Source of the DNA: an uncultured bacterium
GTDB lineage: Bacteria; Hydrogenedentota; Hydrogenedentia; Hydrogenedentales; CAILVY01
DNA: 64,000 bases
Direction of reading: 5' to 3'
Assembly (NCBI GenBank): GCA_937951485.1
Contig: CALEDJ010000006.1
Coordinates: 62,001-126,000, forward strand
The notes beneath the pieces were generated by a model, which worked only from the letters and a program-made list of their open reading frames with translations, ran no database searches and had not been told where the DNA came from. Positions 1-8,092 of this stretch are shown here, one piece after another. The position numbers were made by a program, and so were the translations under genes. Each line of letters opens with the position of its first letter. Position 1 is the stretch's first letter.

Positions 1-115
1 GCAGGGCTTCCAGCACGGCGTTGTCAAAACGCGCCTCACCGACCGGCAAATGAAGCGCGATCAGAAAGCCGAACAGCAACAAGGCCGCCGGTTTCCATTC
101 TTCCTTCCACTGCAT
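1..115 (-). CDS. Permease of the ArsP/UPF0718 type, N-terminal fragment
   Basis: Reading leftwards from an ATG at 115, the first 38 codons run off the window edge. The peptide opens MQWKEEWKPAALLLFGFLIA and continues into a hydrophobic first helix, then PVGEARFDNAVLEAL. This pattern is typical of the large multi-helix permeases (ArsP or UPF0718) that sit next to ArsR regulators and export organoarsenicals or other toxic species. A GAGGAG ribosome site lies about 9 bases before the ATG. The regulator upstream on the same strand ends 125 bases away, so the two probably form one ArsR-controlled unit. Only the start is visible, so the exact permease class is inferred. Confidence 0.6.
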   Translation of the reverse strand, partial: MQWKEEWKPAALLLFGFLIALHLPVGEARFDNAVLEAL

Positions 116-175
116 ATGGTTAGATTCTCCTCGCCGTATGGGGCGCCGCAGCACGCCTGTAATTGGTCGCCTGCC

Positions 176-190
176 ATATTTGCCAAATAT
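176..190. promoter_or_regulatory. Short palindrome upstream of the permease, possible second ArsR site
   Basis: Arms ATATTTG and CAAATAT face each other around one base. The run CCAAATATTC (183-192) recurs exactly at 598-607, inside the spacer of the arsR promoter. That makes it a candidate shared operator. No strong promoter is seen beside this copy. Confidence 0.35.
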
Positions 191-239
191 TCATGTATCG
201 GATATTCACTTCATCTTGTCGCCGATGGAATCGCTGCGG

Positions 240-563
240 TCAGCCACGCGCCAGCGCCATGCGTCGTTCGGCGTTTTCCTTTACGACGTTTTCGATGCAA
301 TCAAAGAACCCGAGAATACACGGGCATTGCAGGCGGTAAAAAACCTGAAGACCCCGCTTGTCGTCCTCGACAATCCCGGCGTTCTTGAGTACCGACAGGT
401 GCTTGGATACTGTGGACATGTCCGCGCCGATCATCTCACGCAGTTCGCACACGCAGCGCTCGCCCTGGGCGAGTTCCTGCACGATGAACATGCGCGTGGG
501 ATGGGCGAGCGCCTTGATGATCTGCGCGTGCACCTCCAGACGCGCCTGGGTATGTGCATCCAT
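240..563 (-). CDS. ArsR-family metal- or metalloid-responsive repressor
   Basis: This 107-residue protein has the size and layout of ArsR/SmtB winged-helix repressors. The helix-turn-helix core is ADMSTVSKHLSVLKNAGIVE (about residues 47-66). Just before it lies CVCEL (about 37-41), the cysteine pair of the alpha-3 sensing site in classical ArsR proteins. Further cysteines (QCPC near 80, FFDC near 88) could complete a thiol site for As(III), Sb(III) or a related ion. An AGGAG site precedes the ATG. It is transcribed toward the truncated permease, which fits autoregulated efflux. The inducer is not determined by the sequence. Confidence 0.9.
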   Translation of the reverse strand: MDAHTQARLEVHAQIIKALAHPTRMFIVQELAQGERCVCELREMIGADMSTVSKHLSVLKNAGIVEDDKRGLQVFYRLQCPCILGFFDCIENVVKENAERRMALARG

Positions 564-583
564 GGGGGGGTCTCCTGTTTCCT

Positions 584-621
584 ATTTGACATTTTAACCA
601 AATATTCTCCCCATGTCAAAT
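584..621 (-). promoter_or_regulatory. Near-consensus sigma-70 promoter of arsR with inverted repeat
   Basis: On the minus strand TTGACA (619-614), 17 bases and TAAAAT (596-591) form an almost perfect promoter pointing at the arsR-like gene. The 9-base arms ATTTGACAT and ATGTCAAAT (613-621 and 584-592) form an exact inverted repeat around the core. The spacer contains CCAAATATTC, repeated at 183-192. Occupancy by the repressor would block RNA polymerase directly; this is inferred. Confidence 0.75.
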
Positions 622-659
622 GGACCGAACGAATCAGACGGGCAGGCGCGCCGCGCCGG

Positions 660-1886
660 TCATGGCGTATCCCCGGCGCATATCCATTCCGGGGCCAGCG
701 CCACGTGCTTGATGCTTTTCCCGACATTGCCCGCGGGCTGATGGGTGTAGGTGACGTGGATGCGGCCGTCCGCCGCCTGAATCATGAAGGGATAATGGAA
801 ACTGCCGCCCTTTTCCCGTTCAAGATGCCGGGTCCATTTCCAGGTTTCGCCTTCGTCGTCGGACATTGCCAGCGCCAGGCTGTCACGGCCTCGCTCGGTA
901 TCGTTGCAGGCCAGCACCCAGCGGCCGTCGCGCAGGGTCAGCGCCTCCACGCTGGCGTTGGGATTGGGGAAATCCGTCGGCACGGCCACCGACCAGGTCT
1001 CGCCATCGTCCCCGGATTCGCTGCGTAGAATCCGGCGGAGTATGTCGTTCTCCTCGCGCATGTAGGCAACGAGCGTGCCGTCCTTCTTGCGGGCGAGGCT
1101 GGGCTGGTTGAGCGCCGCGCCGACGATGGGCGCGCTCGGTCGCCACGACGCCCCGTCGTCGTCGGAAATCGCCATCAGCCCGAACAGAAAGCCGTCGGAA
1201 TAGAGCGGCAGCAGGATGCGGCCGGACGGCAGCACTTCCGGGCGGCAGCGTGTCATCCATCCCCGCTGGCGCACGCTGAGATTCTTCGCGTCTTTCAGGA
1301 TGCGCGGCGCGGCGCGCATCAGGAACCATTTCATGCGCGGTTCCGGGTCGGGGTATCGCATAGCGACTTCCGCGAGACCCTCTTCCGTCGCTCGGACGAA
1401 ACGGTCGCCGGGATCGAAAAGCATCAGGTCCTGCCAATGCCATTTCGGCGGCCCGTCCCCCTCGTAGTCACGGGACCTGCGGAAACGCAACAGCGAATCC
1501 TCCCACCGCTCCGCAGGCACCGCAATCCAGAACAGCCACAACTCCCCGTGCCGGTCCACAAAGAGCACCGGATTGCAGTCCGGGAAATTCGGTGTATCCG
1601 CCATCGGAAACGGCGCGCTCCAGGCCGACGCCCCTTTGCGCAGGCGCGCCCCGAAAAGTTGCACATCCATGCTGCGCCGCTCGCCCGACCCCTGGAACCA
1701 GCAGGCGATGAAGTCCCCGTTCGGGCATTCCGCGATGGTGCTGGAATGGGTGTGCTGCTCCTGCAAAGGAAAAATCAGTTCTGCATGAAAATATGGTTCG
1801 GCATGACCGGCCCACGCGGCAAAAACTCCGATAACAGCCAGAACTGCCACTGTCCCCAGTATCCCTGACGCGTATCGAATATACAT
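660..1886 (-). CDS. Secreted sialidase-like (BNR repeat) protein
   Basis: The protein is about 408 residues when started at MYIRYASG, where GGAGGGGAAC sits just upstream. Residues 5-25 form a signal or anchor helix, so it is probably exported. Three Asp-box motifs of the S-x-D-x-G-x-x-W type are visible: SDDDGASW (about 240), SGDDGETW (about 290) and SDDEGETW (about 341). These mark blades of a six-bladed sialidase propeller. The family includes exo-alpha-sialidases and related glycosidases, but many BNR proteins from such bacteria have unproven substrates. Sialidase activity is therefore a possibility, not a claim. It is separated from arsR by about 100 bases and appears to be a single gene. 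Confidence 0.8.
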   Translation of the reverse strand: MYIRYASGILGTVAVLAVIGVFAAWAGHAEPYFHAELIFPLQEQHTHSSTIAECPNGDFIACWFQGSGERRSMDVQLFGARLRKGASAWSAPFPMADTPNFPDCNPVLFVDRHGELWLFWIAVPAERWEDSLLRFRRSRDYEGDGPPKWHWQDLMLFDPGDRFVRATEEGLAEVAMRYPDPEPRMKWFLMRAAPRILKDAKNLSVRQRGWMTRCRPEVLPSGRILLPLYSDGFLFGLMAISDDDGASWRPSAPIVGAALNQPSLARKKDGTLVAYMREENDILRRILRSESGDDGETWSVAVPTDFPNPNASVEALTLRDGRWVLACNDTERGRDSLALAMSDDEGETWKWTRHLEREKGGSFHYPFMIQAADGRIHVTYTHQPAGNVGKSIKHVALAPEWICAGDTP

Positions 1887-2119
1887 TTTTTGTTCCCCTC
1901 CGTTATCATGGTTCACGTCACAATGGTATCGTATCCGATGAGGATTCTGCACGGGGGGCATGCCGCGAACGATAAAGACATGTCACACGGGCGTCCAGGC
2001 AAACCTGGGCGCAAAACAGCGGTGGCAAGCCACCGCAGTCCAAAGGATATGGGGACCTGCGGTCGGATGAGCGGGAATACATGTGATTGCGAACCATCTG
2101 TAGTGGGAAAGGGCGGACG

Positions 2120-3337
2120 ATGATGCTTGATGGGAAGGACGTGGAAGTGATTGCGTCGCGGCTGGATGAGGCGACGCGGGAGCGGGTGGCGGCGGCGGTG
2201 GACCGGATTGTGGCGGCGAAGGATCGGGGCGGCCGCGTGGCGGTGGTGACGGGGAGCGGACCGAATGTTCACGAGGGGGTGACCACGCTTATCGCGGCGA
2301 TGATGCGGGCGGGCATCGTGGACGGCGTGTCCACGAGTTCGGCGGTGGTCGCGCATGAGATGGGCGGCACGCTGGACAAGGTGAAGCGTTGCCAGGGCGC
2401 CGCCGTAGGGGTTGCGGAGCGTTTTCTGCCGCGCGGCGGCGAGTTTGAACTCACGCTGATGGACGACGCAACGCTGGATGAAATCCGACAACATATGCCG
2501 GTGGACATGAGCCTGATCTCCCGGCTGAAGCAGGCGGAAGGCAGGACGATCATCAAGGCGGCGGGCAATCTCGGCTACCCGATGGGGTTGTGGCTTGAAC
2601 TCCTGTCGCAGGAGATCATGGTCCTTGCACGGGGGCACGGGATGTCCTTCGAGGAGGTGGCCGGCCTCGGGGCGGATCCGCGCACCATGATCGGCGCGGG
2701 CGCGGCGTTGGGGCTGCCGGTACTGGTGACCATCCCGCAGTTGGTGGGCGGCGGGGCGGTCGGCCTGAACATCGGGGACAGCATCAGCCTGCGCGAGCGG
2801 GCGACGCGGCTGGCGCGGATGCTCAGCGATGCGGAGGTGATCATCGAGTCCGCCGTGGCGCTGACCCAGGAAATCCACGACGGCCCCTTCGAGCGCTATA
2901 CCGGCCACGGGATGTGGTCGGCGTGGATGGGCCACTTTACCTACTCGCTGGAAGGAAAGACCCTCGTCCGCATTGACTTGGACCCCGCGCTGGAAAAGGT
3001 GTATCAGGCGGAGCGGGCGGGTGGCGCGGTGCAACAGGCTATCGCCGAGGGACTACCGAAGACCAAACTGTTCCAGGTGCCGTTCCGCATGGAGATGTCG
3101 GGCTTCGCCCGGCACGAGGGCAGTATCCCGATCATCGGCGACATCGGCGCGGTGTGGCCGCTGATTGCGGTGGGCGTCGCGCAGCGCCTTGGCCGCCCGA
3201 TTGATTTCATGTCTTACCCGCAGGACACCGACAAGGGCCGGGAGATGCGCGAATTCATCGTGCGGGAGGTGAGACCGATGAGCCGCACGAAGATGATAGC
3301 GGGGCTGCACACCCTGATCACGAAACAAAAAGAATAG
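2120..3337 (+). CDS. Conserved protein of unknown function, possibly deoxyhypusine-synthase-like fold
   Basis: I do not recognise this 405-residue soluble protein with certainty. Near residues 38-48 it has VVTGSGPNVHE, followed by an amphipathic helix and GIVDGVSTSSAVVAHEMGG (about 61-79). This strand-loop-helix plan recalls NAD-binding folds such as deoxyhypusine synthase, but the diagnostic active-site lysine segment of that enzyme is not evident. Later features are a glycine-rich stretch VGGGAVGLNIGDS (about 215-227) and GSIPIIGDIGAVWPL near 340. No signal peptide or membrane helix is seen. I start it at the first of two adjacent ATGs, 2120, behind GGGAAAGGG. It stands alone, divergent from the sialidase-like gene. 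A role in amine or nucleotide metabolism is only a guess. Confidence 0.55.
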   Translation: MMLDGKDVEVIASRLDEATRERVAAAVDRIVAAKDRGGRVAVVTGSGPNVHEGVTTLIAAMMRAGIVDGVSTSSAVVAHEMGGTLDKVKRCQGAAVGVAERFLPRGGEFELTLMDDATLDEIRQHMPVDMSLISRLKQAEGRTIIKAAGNLGYPMGLWLELLSQEIMVLARGHGMSFEEVAGLGADPRTMIGAGAALGLPVLVTIPQLVGGGAVGLNIGDSISLRERATRLARMLSDAEVIIESAVALTQEIHDGPFERYTGHGMWSAWMGHFTYSLEGKTLVRIDLDPALEKVYQAERAGGAVQQAIAEGLPKTKLFQVPFRMEMSGFARHEGSIPIIGDIGAVWPLIAVGVAQRLGRPIDFMSYPQDTDKGREMREFIVREVRPMSRTKMIAGLHTLITKQKE

Positions 3338-3450
3338 GGCCTATAGACCATATATGACCTACAGGCCACATGAAAGTCCGCTGGACACCGCCCAAAAATG
3401 GCCGCTCAACGTCCATGGTGGATTCCGCTCGGCTTCACCCACCCTGCAAA

Positions 3451-3545
3451 ACTCCCTCTCCCCCCGGGAGAGGGGTGGGGTGAGGGGGCATGTCAATATG
3501 ATCGAGGGTTTTTCTCAACGCCAAGAATGTTTTAGACAAAACTGA
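3451..3545 (+). repeat. Dispersed hairpin repeat, copy A
   Basis: A perfect hairpin, CCCTCTCCC and GGGAGAGGG around CCC (3454-3474), is followed by TGGGGTGAGGG and a tail containing TGTCAATATG and TTTTCTCAACGC. The same hairpin plus tail occurs in the opposite orientation near 10415-10490. The rest of the 3338-3573 gap shows no gene. Confidence 0.8.
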
Positions 3546-3573
3546 TTCGCTCTATGGTTTCCCGTGCGTTACA

Positions 3574-4524
3574 TCACAGCCCGGCGTCAAGGGCTTTCTG
3601 CGTGGTCATTGCCCACGCGGTGCTGATTGGGAAGCGCTCGTTCTCCGTGCCGTATCCCAAGCCTGTGGGGTCAATGTCGGGTCGGGGCACAAAGCGCAGG
3701 AACTCTACATGACCGTCGAGGTAGAGCACATTGCTGCCGCCGGGAATATGATTGAAAATGCTGACATCCAGGCCGGTTACGTCCCAGATGGTGACGATTT
3801 CAGACTGGGCCTGCGCGGAAGCGGCCGGGTTGTTGATATCCGTGATAAAGAAGCGCTCAATCCCTTCGCGCAAACGATAGATGTTGATTGGCTGCGCGGG
3901 GATTTTCTGGTTCCCGGGATGATTGAATACATAATCCCTGTCGTTGTTGATTTCCACGGCGTTCGCTTCAGCAGGGCTGCCGCCGCCCCATGGGGCAACG
4001 ATGTTGAATACGTAGAAGGACAGGATGCCGGTGAATGGGTCTACCGGGACCAACCAGGCGTTGTCGGCAATCGCCCACCCAAGATAGAAATAGGAACGAT
4101 CGGACGTATCTATTCCGGGCGTATAACCGATTCCCCGGGGATCGCCATCCAACAGCGAAATCAGCACTTGGCCGTTGGCGTCCAGCCATTCTCCGTTTGG
4201 ACCAAGAAAGCGGCTGGGGCTGTCGGTTGCGTCCGAGGGGCAGAAAATGACATTCAAATCTGTTAAGTACTCGGGATAGGTCGCCTTCATGGAGAACAAG
4301 AAATTGCCGGGATTGACGGATTTCGGCGGAAATCTTTCGCCTTTCGACTCATTGGCGTACATTTTCATCACCAGGCCCAATTGCTTCAGATTATTCTGGC
4401 AGGAGGAACGCCGGGCCGCTTCGCGCGCCCGGGCGAGCGCCGGCAGCAGGATGGCGGCAAGAATACCGATGATGGCGATGACCACAAGGAGTTCGATCAG
4501 GGTGAAGCCTTTTTCGCGATTCAT
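3574..4524 (-). CDS. Prepilin-like (type II pseudopilin) protein with N-methylation signal
   Basis: The head [20 protein letters not shown] is a textbook type III signal: short basic leader, cleavage after Gly before Phe, and Glu at mature position 5. A hydrophobic spine follows. Near the C-terminus, [14 protein letters not shown] matches the closing motif of the large DUF1559-like prepilin families of Planctomycetes-type bacteria. Total length is about 316 residues. I choose the ATG at 4524 rather than 4533, because AAGGAG then lies 9 bases upstream. The protein would be processed by a prepilin peptidase and placed in the inner membrane or a pilus/secretion filament. The pilT gene at the far end of the window shows that type IV pilus machinery may be present. 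Confidence 0.9.
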   Translation of the reverse strand: MNREKGFTLIELLVVIAIIGILAAILLPALARAREAARRSSCQNNLKQLGLVMKMYANESKGERFPPKSVNPGNFLFSMKATYPEYLTDLNVIFCPSDATDSPSRFLGPNGEWLDANGQVLISLLDGDPRGIGYTPGIDTSDRSYFYLGWAIADNAWLVPVDPFTGILSFYVFNIVAPWGGGSPAEANAVEINNDRDYVFNHPGNQKIPAQPINIYRLREGIERFFITDINNPAASAQAQSEIVTIWDVTGLDVSIFNHIPGGSNVLYLDGHVEFLRFVPRPDIDPTGLGYGTENERFPISTAWAMTTQKALDAGL

Positions 4525-4592
4525 AGTAAACATCTCCTTTTTGTTGGAATTGATGTGAAAGGGTGTCGTACCCTTGACACAGACCGGGCATT

Positions 4593-4622
4593 ATTTTACT
4601 TGAAAGGGCATTTGGTGTCAAG
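4593..4622 (-). promoter_or_regulatory. Sigma-70 promoter of the prepilin-like gene
   Basis: On the minus strand TTGACA (4621-4616), a 17-base spacer and TAAAAT (4598-4593) point at the prepilin-like gene. An inverted copy of the -35 region, CTTGACAC, lies at 4573-4580 just downstream of the likely start point, so arms CTTGACAC and GTGTCAAG bracket the promoter. Confidence 0.75.
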
Positions 4623-4683
4623 TATTTCGTAATTTTCATATACTGTTTGTGCTAGTATTCCTATTTGTAAACAAGGGAATATT

Positions 4684-5049
4684 GTGGATATGAGTTTCGT
4701 GTCCGGGCGTCTGGATCGGGAACGAAGAACGATCGCCGTGATGATCCATATGTATTGCCGGGATCACCATGGCGCAACGGAAACGTTATGTTTGGAATGT
4801 CGGGAACTGCTGGAGTATGCTGAAGCACGGTTGGCGCGTTGTCCTTTCCAGGAAGGCAAGACGACCTGCGCGAAGTGTCCGGTGCACTGTTATAAACCGG
4901 CGCGGCGCGAACAGGTGCGCGCGGTGATGCGGTATGCCGGACCACGGATGCCGCGTCAGCATCCGGTATTGGCGTTATGGCATCTGGCGGATGGACTGCG
5001 GCGGCAACCCTTACGCAAGAAGGCGGGGAAAACGGAAGGCAAGCCCTGA
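4684..5049 (+). CDS. YgbA-like cysteine-rich protein (nitrous-oxide-stimulated promoter family)
   Basis: The 121-residue protein carries the hallmark pattern of the YgbA_NO family: CLECRELLEYAEARLARCPF, then TCAKCPVHCYKP and a basic VMRYAGPRM segment. The regularly spaced cysteines suggest a metal or Fe-S site. In enterobacteria ygbA belongs to the nitric-oxide-responsive NsrR regulon, but no NsrR-type site is evident here. The start may be GTG 4684 or ATG 4690; AAGGGA upstream fits either. Only 17 bases separate its stop from purU, so the two are probably co-transcribed. The biochemical function of the family is poorly known. Confidence 0.75.
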   Translation: MDMSFVSGRLDRERRTIAVMIHMYCRDHHGATETLCLECRELLEYAEARLARCPFQEGKTTCAKCPVHCYKPARREQVRAVMRYAGPRMPRQHPVLALWHLADGLRRQPLRKKAGKTEGKP

Positions 5050-5066
5050 TTGGCGGGGAGGAAAAC

Positions 5067-5918
5067 ATGCAGACGGCGATTTTACGACTCAATTGCGAGG
5101 ACAAGAAGGGGATTGTCTATAACGTGTCCAGGTTTCTATATGAACGCGGCGGCAACATCATTGACGCGCAGCAGCACACGGAGGAATTGGATAACCGTTT
5201 TTTCATGCGCGTGCATTTTGACCGTCGGGAGATGACGATCACCAAAGAGCAACTGCGGCAGGAATTGGCGGCATTGGCGGATGATTTCGGCATGGAGACG
5301 GAAATCAGTTTCGGGGATGAACGCAAACGCATGGCCATCATGGTCTCCAAATACGACCATTGCCTCTATGATCTTTTCCTCCGCCATCAATACGGGGAAA
5401 TCCGGGCGGATATCGTGCTGGTCGTAAGCAATCACCCGGACCTGGAACATGTGGCCGCCAATTTCCGCGTGCCCTTCGTCTGCGTGCCGGTTGACAAGAA
5501 CGACCGAGAAGCGGCGGAACAAAGGACTTTGGAGTTGTTCCGCCAGCACTATGTGGATTTTGTGGTCCTGGCGCGGTACATGCAGATACTGTCGCCGTTG
5601 CTGGTGAACGCGTTCCGGAACCGAATGATAAATGTGCACCACGGTTTCCTGCCCGCGTTCAAGGGGGCGCGGCCGTATCATCAGGCCTACGAACACGGGG
5701 TGAAACTCATCGGCGCCACCAGCCACTATGTAACCGAGGAATTGGACACAGGTCCCATCATCTGTCAGGAAAGTGTGCGCGTGGACCACACGCACAGCGT
5801 GCAGGACCTCGTCGCCATGGGGCGCGACATCGAGAAGCGGGTGCTCGCCGAAGCGGTAAAGGCCCACGCCGAAGACCGCATCATGGTGTACCGCCGCCGC
5901 ACCATCGTCTTCACGTGA
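5067..5918 (+). CDS. purU: Formyltetrahydrofolate deformylase
   Basis: PurU hydrolyses 10-formyl-tetrahydrofolate to formate and tetrahydrofolate, balancing one-carbon pools and feeding formate to purine synthesis. Residues 1-80 form an ACT regulatory domain (CEDKKGIVYNVSRFLYERGG). The remainder is a formyltransferase fold. Catalytic residues are in place: Asn and His in MINVHHGFLPAF (about 188-192) and Asp in LDTGPII (about 225), with ARPYHQAYEHGVKLIGAT between them. The usual HHS is HHG here. Length, 283 residues, matches the family. The start at MQTAIL follows GGGGAGGAAAAC. It is the second gene of a two-gene unit with the YgbA-like gene. Confidence 0.95.
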   Translation: MQTAILRLNCEDKKGIVYNVSRFLYERGGNIIDAQQHTEELDNRFFMRVHFDRREMTITKEQLRQELAALADDFGMETEISFGDERKRMAIMVSKYDHCLYDLFLRHQYGEIRADIVLVVSNHPDLEHVAANFRVPFVCVPVDKNDREAAEQRTLELFRQHYVDFVVLARYMQILSPLLVNAFRNRMINVHHGFLPAFKGARPYHQAYEHGVKLIGATSHYVTEELDTGPIICQESVRVDHTHSVQDLVAMGRDIEKRVLAEAVKAHAEDRIMVYRRRTIVFT

Positions 5919-5928
5919 ACTTCTGACC

Positions 5929-8067
5929 TTACGGAGCGGTCCGCGTCTCGCCGGGGCGGTATTCTTCTTTGAGATTGGCCCGCAAGGCAGCCTCATCGAG
6001 CCAGACCGGCTTGGTTTCCCGCGCCACGAAAATGGGTGCCTGGTCGGCGTAATGGGGCGAATCCGGGCGCGAAGTGGCGCTGCCGAACTGGTGGATGCTG
6101 CGCGATCGCACGGTTCCATCCGGGTCCCAAGTGACCATCAGCACATAGGAGTCGCCGGCCTCGCCTTCCAGGTATTTTCCAGTCCATCTTCCGTAAACGC
6201 AATGCAGGATGTCCGGGCCGCCGCCCATGCCCAGGTTTACGTCCCCGCGCACGAGGCGGTTCACCTGCTCCCAAGGCACCGCAACGGACCCGTAGGTATC
6301 TTTCAGCAGATGGGCTTTTTCATGGAAAAGTTTCATCAGATCGGGAACGGGATTATCGAACATTATGGCGCGCACCACAGGTTCCATGGTGAGCACTGCG
6401 ATGGCCGTGCCGGTGTTTTCCCGGTTGGTCATGAAGTCCCAGTCTTTGATGACCTCCCATGCCTCCTGGACGACCGGGTCATCAAACGGCGCGGCCTCAA
6501 GTATTTTCTTGTAGAGTTCAGCGGCCATGGAGTTCGTCGAATACGCCATATCGTACTTATATTCGTAAAATTCCTCTTCCGTGATGGAGTCGTCCGCGCC
6601 GAGGAGTTCCAGCAGGCGGAGGGCGCGGTTGGTCATCATCGTCTCAATACCAAAGGTCGGGCAGAAATCGTCGGGATTCGGGTTATCCGGCCCGATAGTG
6701 GTCCGGTATGGCGTTGAATTGCAGTTTTGAACAAAACCGGAAACAGGGTTTTTCAACCGGGGCATCTGTTCAAACGACGCATATTCGGTCCACAACGTTT
6801 CCGAGGTGTCTCCGGGAAGATATTTTTCCCAGTCATAATGCTTGTTCCTCAGGGGGAATAACGCATTGTAAATGTACCAGATATTGCCTTCCTTGTCGGC
6901 GTATCCGACATTCAAAGAAGGGATTGCACGCAGGCGCATCGCTTCCTCGAATTCGAGGATATGACGCGATTTGCCCATGCGGTAACACTGCTCCACCTGT
7001 CGGATATCGCCATAGCCGGCATAGCGTATCGCATAGACGCCGTGGGGACGTCGAATAACGGGGCCATGGACGGAAAACAGCGCCTCCTGTCTGAACGTCC
7101 ATTTCAATGAACCCCAGAGCCGCACGGTGACAGGCACTTTCCGGACTTCCAGGTCGCGCCATTCGCCGTCAAACCGGTACTGGTTGGGATTCTCGGGGTT
7201 CATTTCAAGCACATAGATGTCCACGAGGTCGGGCTGATTGACGGTGTGCGCCCAGCCGAGGTTGCGGTTGTGTCCGTGCAGGATAACCGGTGTGCCGGGG
7301 AAAACCCCGCCGACGATATCCAGTCCCTCCTCGCTTTTCAGGCGCGCTTCGTACCACGCCACAGGCCCGGTCCAGGGCTGGTGGGAATTGACGGCGAGGT
7401 GGGTCTTGCCGTCCGGCGTGCGACGGGGCGCGATGGCGAAGGTGTTGGAGCCTATCGGCAGATGGCGCGTGAGAAAGCCGCCCTGTCGCGCGGCCAGTTT
7501 CGGAGATACTTCCTGTGGACGTTTGTCGCCCATCAGCCGGCGCACGGCGCCGTCCATGCCGAAGAAGAAGGGTGTCTTGGCGACAAACCCCATCACCACG
7601 TCGCGGCCTGTCGCGGGGAGCACGCCCGGTACGACTTCCTCCGGATGGAGCGCGGCATAGTGGTTATATCCGTCCGCATAGGCGTCACAGATGGCGCGCA
7701 CTTCCGGGGAAAGGTCTGTTTCGTATTTGGCATCCACAATCTCACGGAATCGGAACAACTGCACCAGATAATCGAAAGGAGCCGCTTCGCGGCCCATGAC
7801 GGTGGCCAGTTTCGCCCGAGACAACAGCAGCGCCTCCTGCACGGTGGGGAAATCGTCTTCGCAATGGGCATAGGCCAGGCCATAGGCGACATCCGCGTCG
7901 GTTTTGCCGTAAATATGGGGCACGCCGTAGGTGTCGCGCAGGATGCGTACCTCATATTTTCCCGGCGGCGGGATCAGGGACGCGGTGTCCAAAGGCGGGG
8001 CGCAGGAAACCAGGAAGATGCATGACAGGCAACAGGCTGATACCAGCAAAACATTCGGAGATTTCAT
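5929..8067 (-). CDS. Penicillin-acylase-family Ntn hydrolase, lipoprotein (downstream copy)
   Basis: This 712-residue precursor starts at MKSPNVLLVS behind GAGGTAG and has a signal ending in LVSCA, a lipobox. Family members (penicillin G acylase, AHL acylase) self-cleave before a serine that becomes the catalytic N-terminus. Here the site is IGSNTFAIAP (Ser near 205), followed by NSHQPWTGPVAWYEA, the oxyanion and structural region. The upstream part would become the alpha chain (VRILRDTYGVPHIYG opening). Amide substrates of this family include beta-lactams, acyl-homoserine lactones and N-acyl amino acids; the actual one is unknown. Its upstream neighbour on the same strand is a clear paralogue, 25 bases away, so the pair is one operon. 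Confidence 0.9.
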   Translation of the reverse strand: MKSPNVLLVSACCLSCIFLVSCAPPLDTASLIPPPGKYEVRILRDTYGVPHIYGKTDADVAYGLAYAHCEDDFPTVQEALLLSRAKLATVMGREAAPFDYLVQLFRFREIVDAKYETDLSPEVRAICDAYADGYNHYAALHPEEVVPGVLPATGRDVVMGFVAKTPFFFGMDGAVRRLMGDKRPQEVSPKLAARQGGFLTRHLPIGSNTFAIAPRRTPDGKTHLAVNSHQPWTGPVAWYEARLKSEEGLDIVGGVFPGTPVILHGHNRNLGWAHTVNQPDLVDIYVLEMNPENPNQYRFDGEWRDLEVRKVPVTVRLWGSLKWTFRQEALFSVHGPVIRRPHGVYAIRYAGYGDIRQVEQCYRMGKSRHILEFEEAMRLRAIPSLNVGYADKEGNIWYIYNALFPLRNKHYDWEKYLPGDTSETLWTEYASFEQMPRLKNPVSGFVQNCNSTPYRTTIGPDNPNPDDFCPTFGIETMMTNRALRLLELLGADDSITEEEFYEYKYDMAYSTNSMAAELYKKILEAAPFDDPVVQEAWEVIKDWDFMTNRENTGTAIAVLTMEPVVRAIMFDNPVPDLMKLFHEKAHLLKDTYGSVAVPWEQVNRLVRGDVNLGMGGGPDILHCVYGRWTGKYLEGEAGDSYVLMVTWDPDGTVRSRSIHQFGSATSRPDSPHYADQAPIFVARETKPVWLDEAALRANLKEEYRPGETRTAP

Positions 8068-8092
8068 TTTTTCTACCTCTTTTTTTCGCCGA

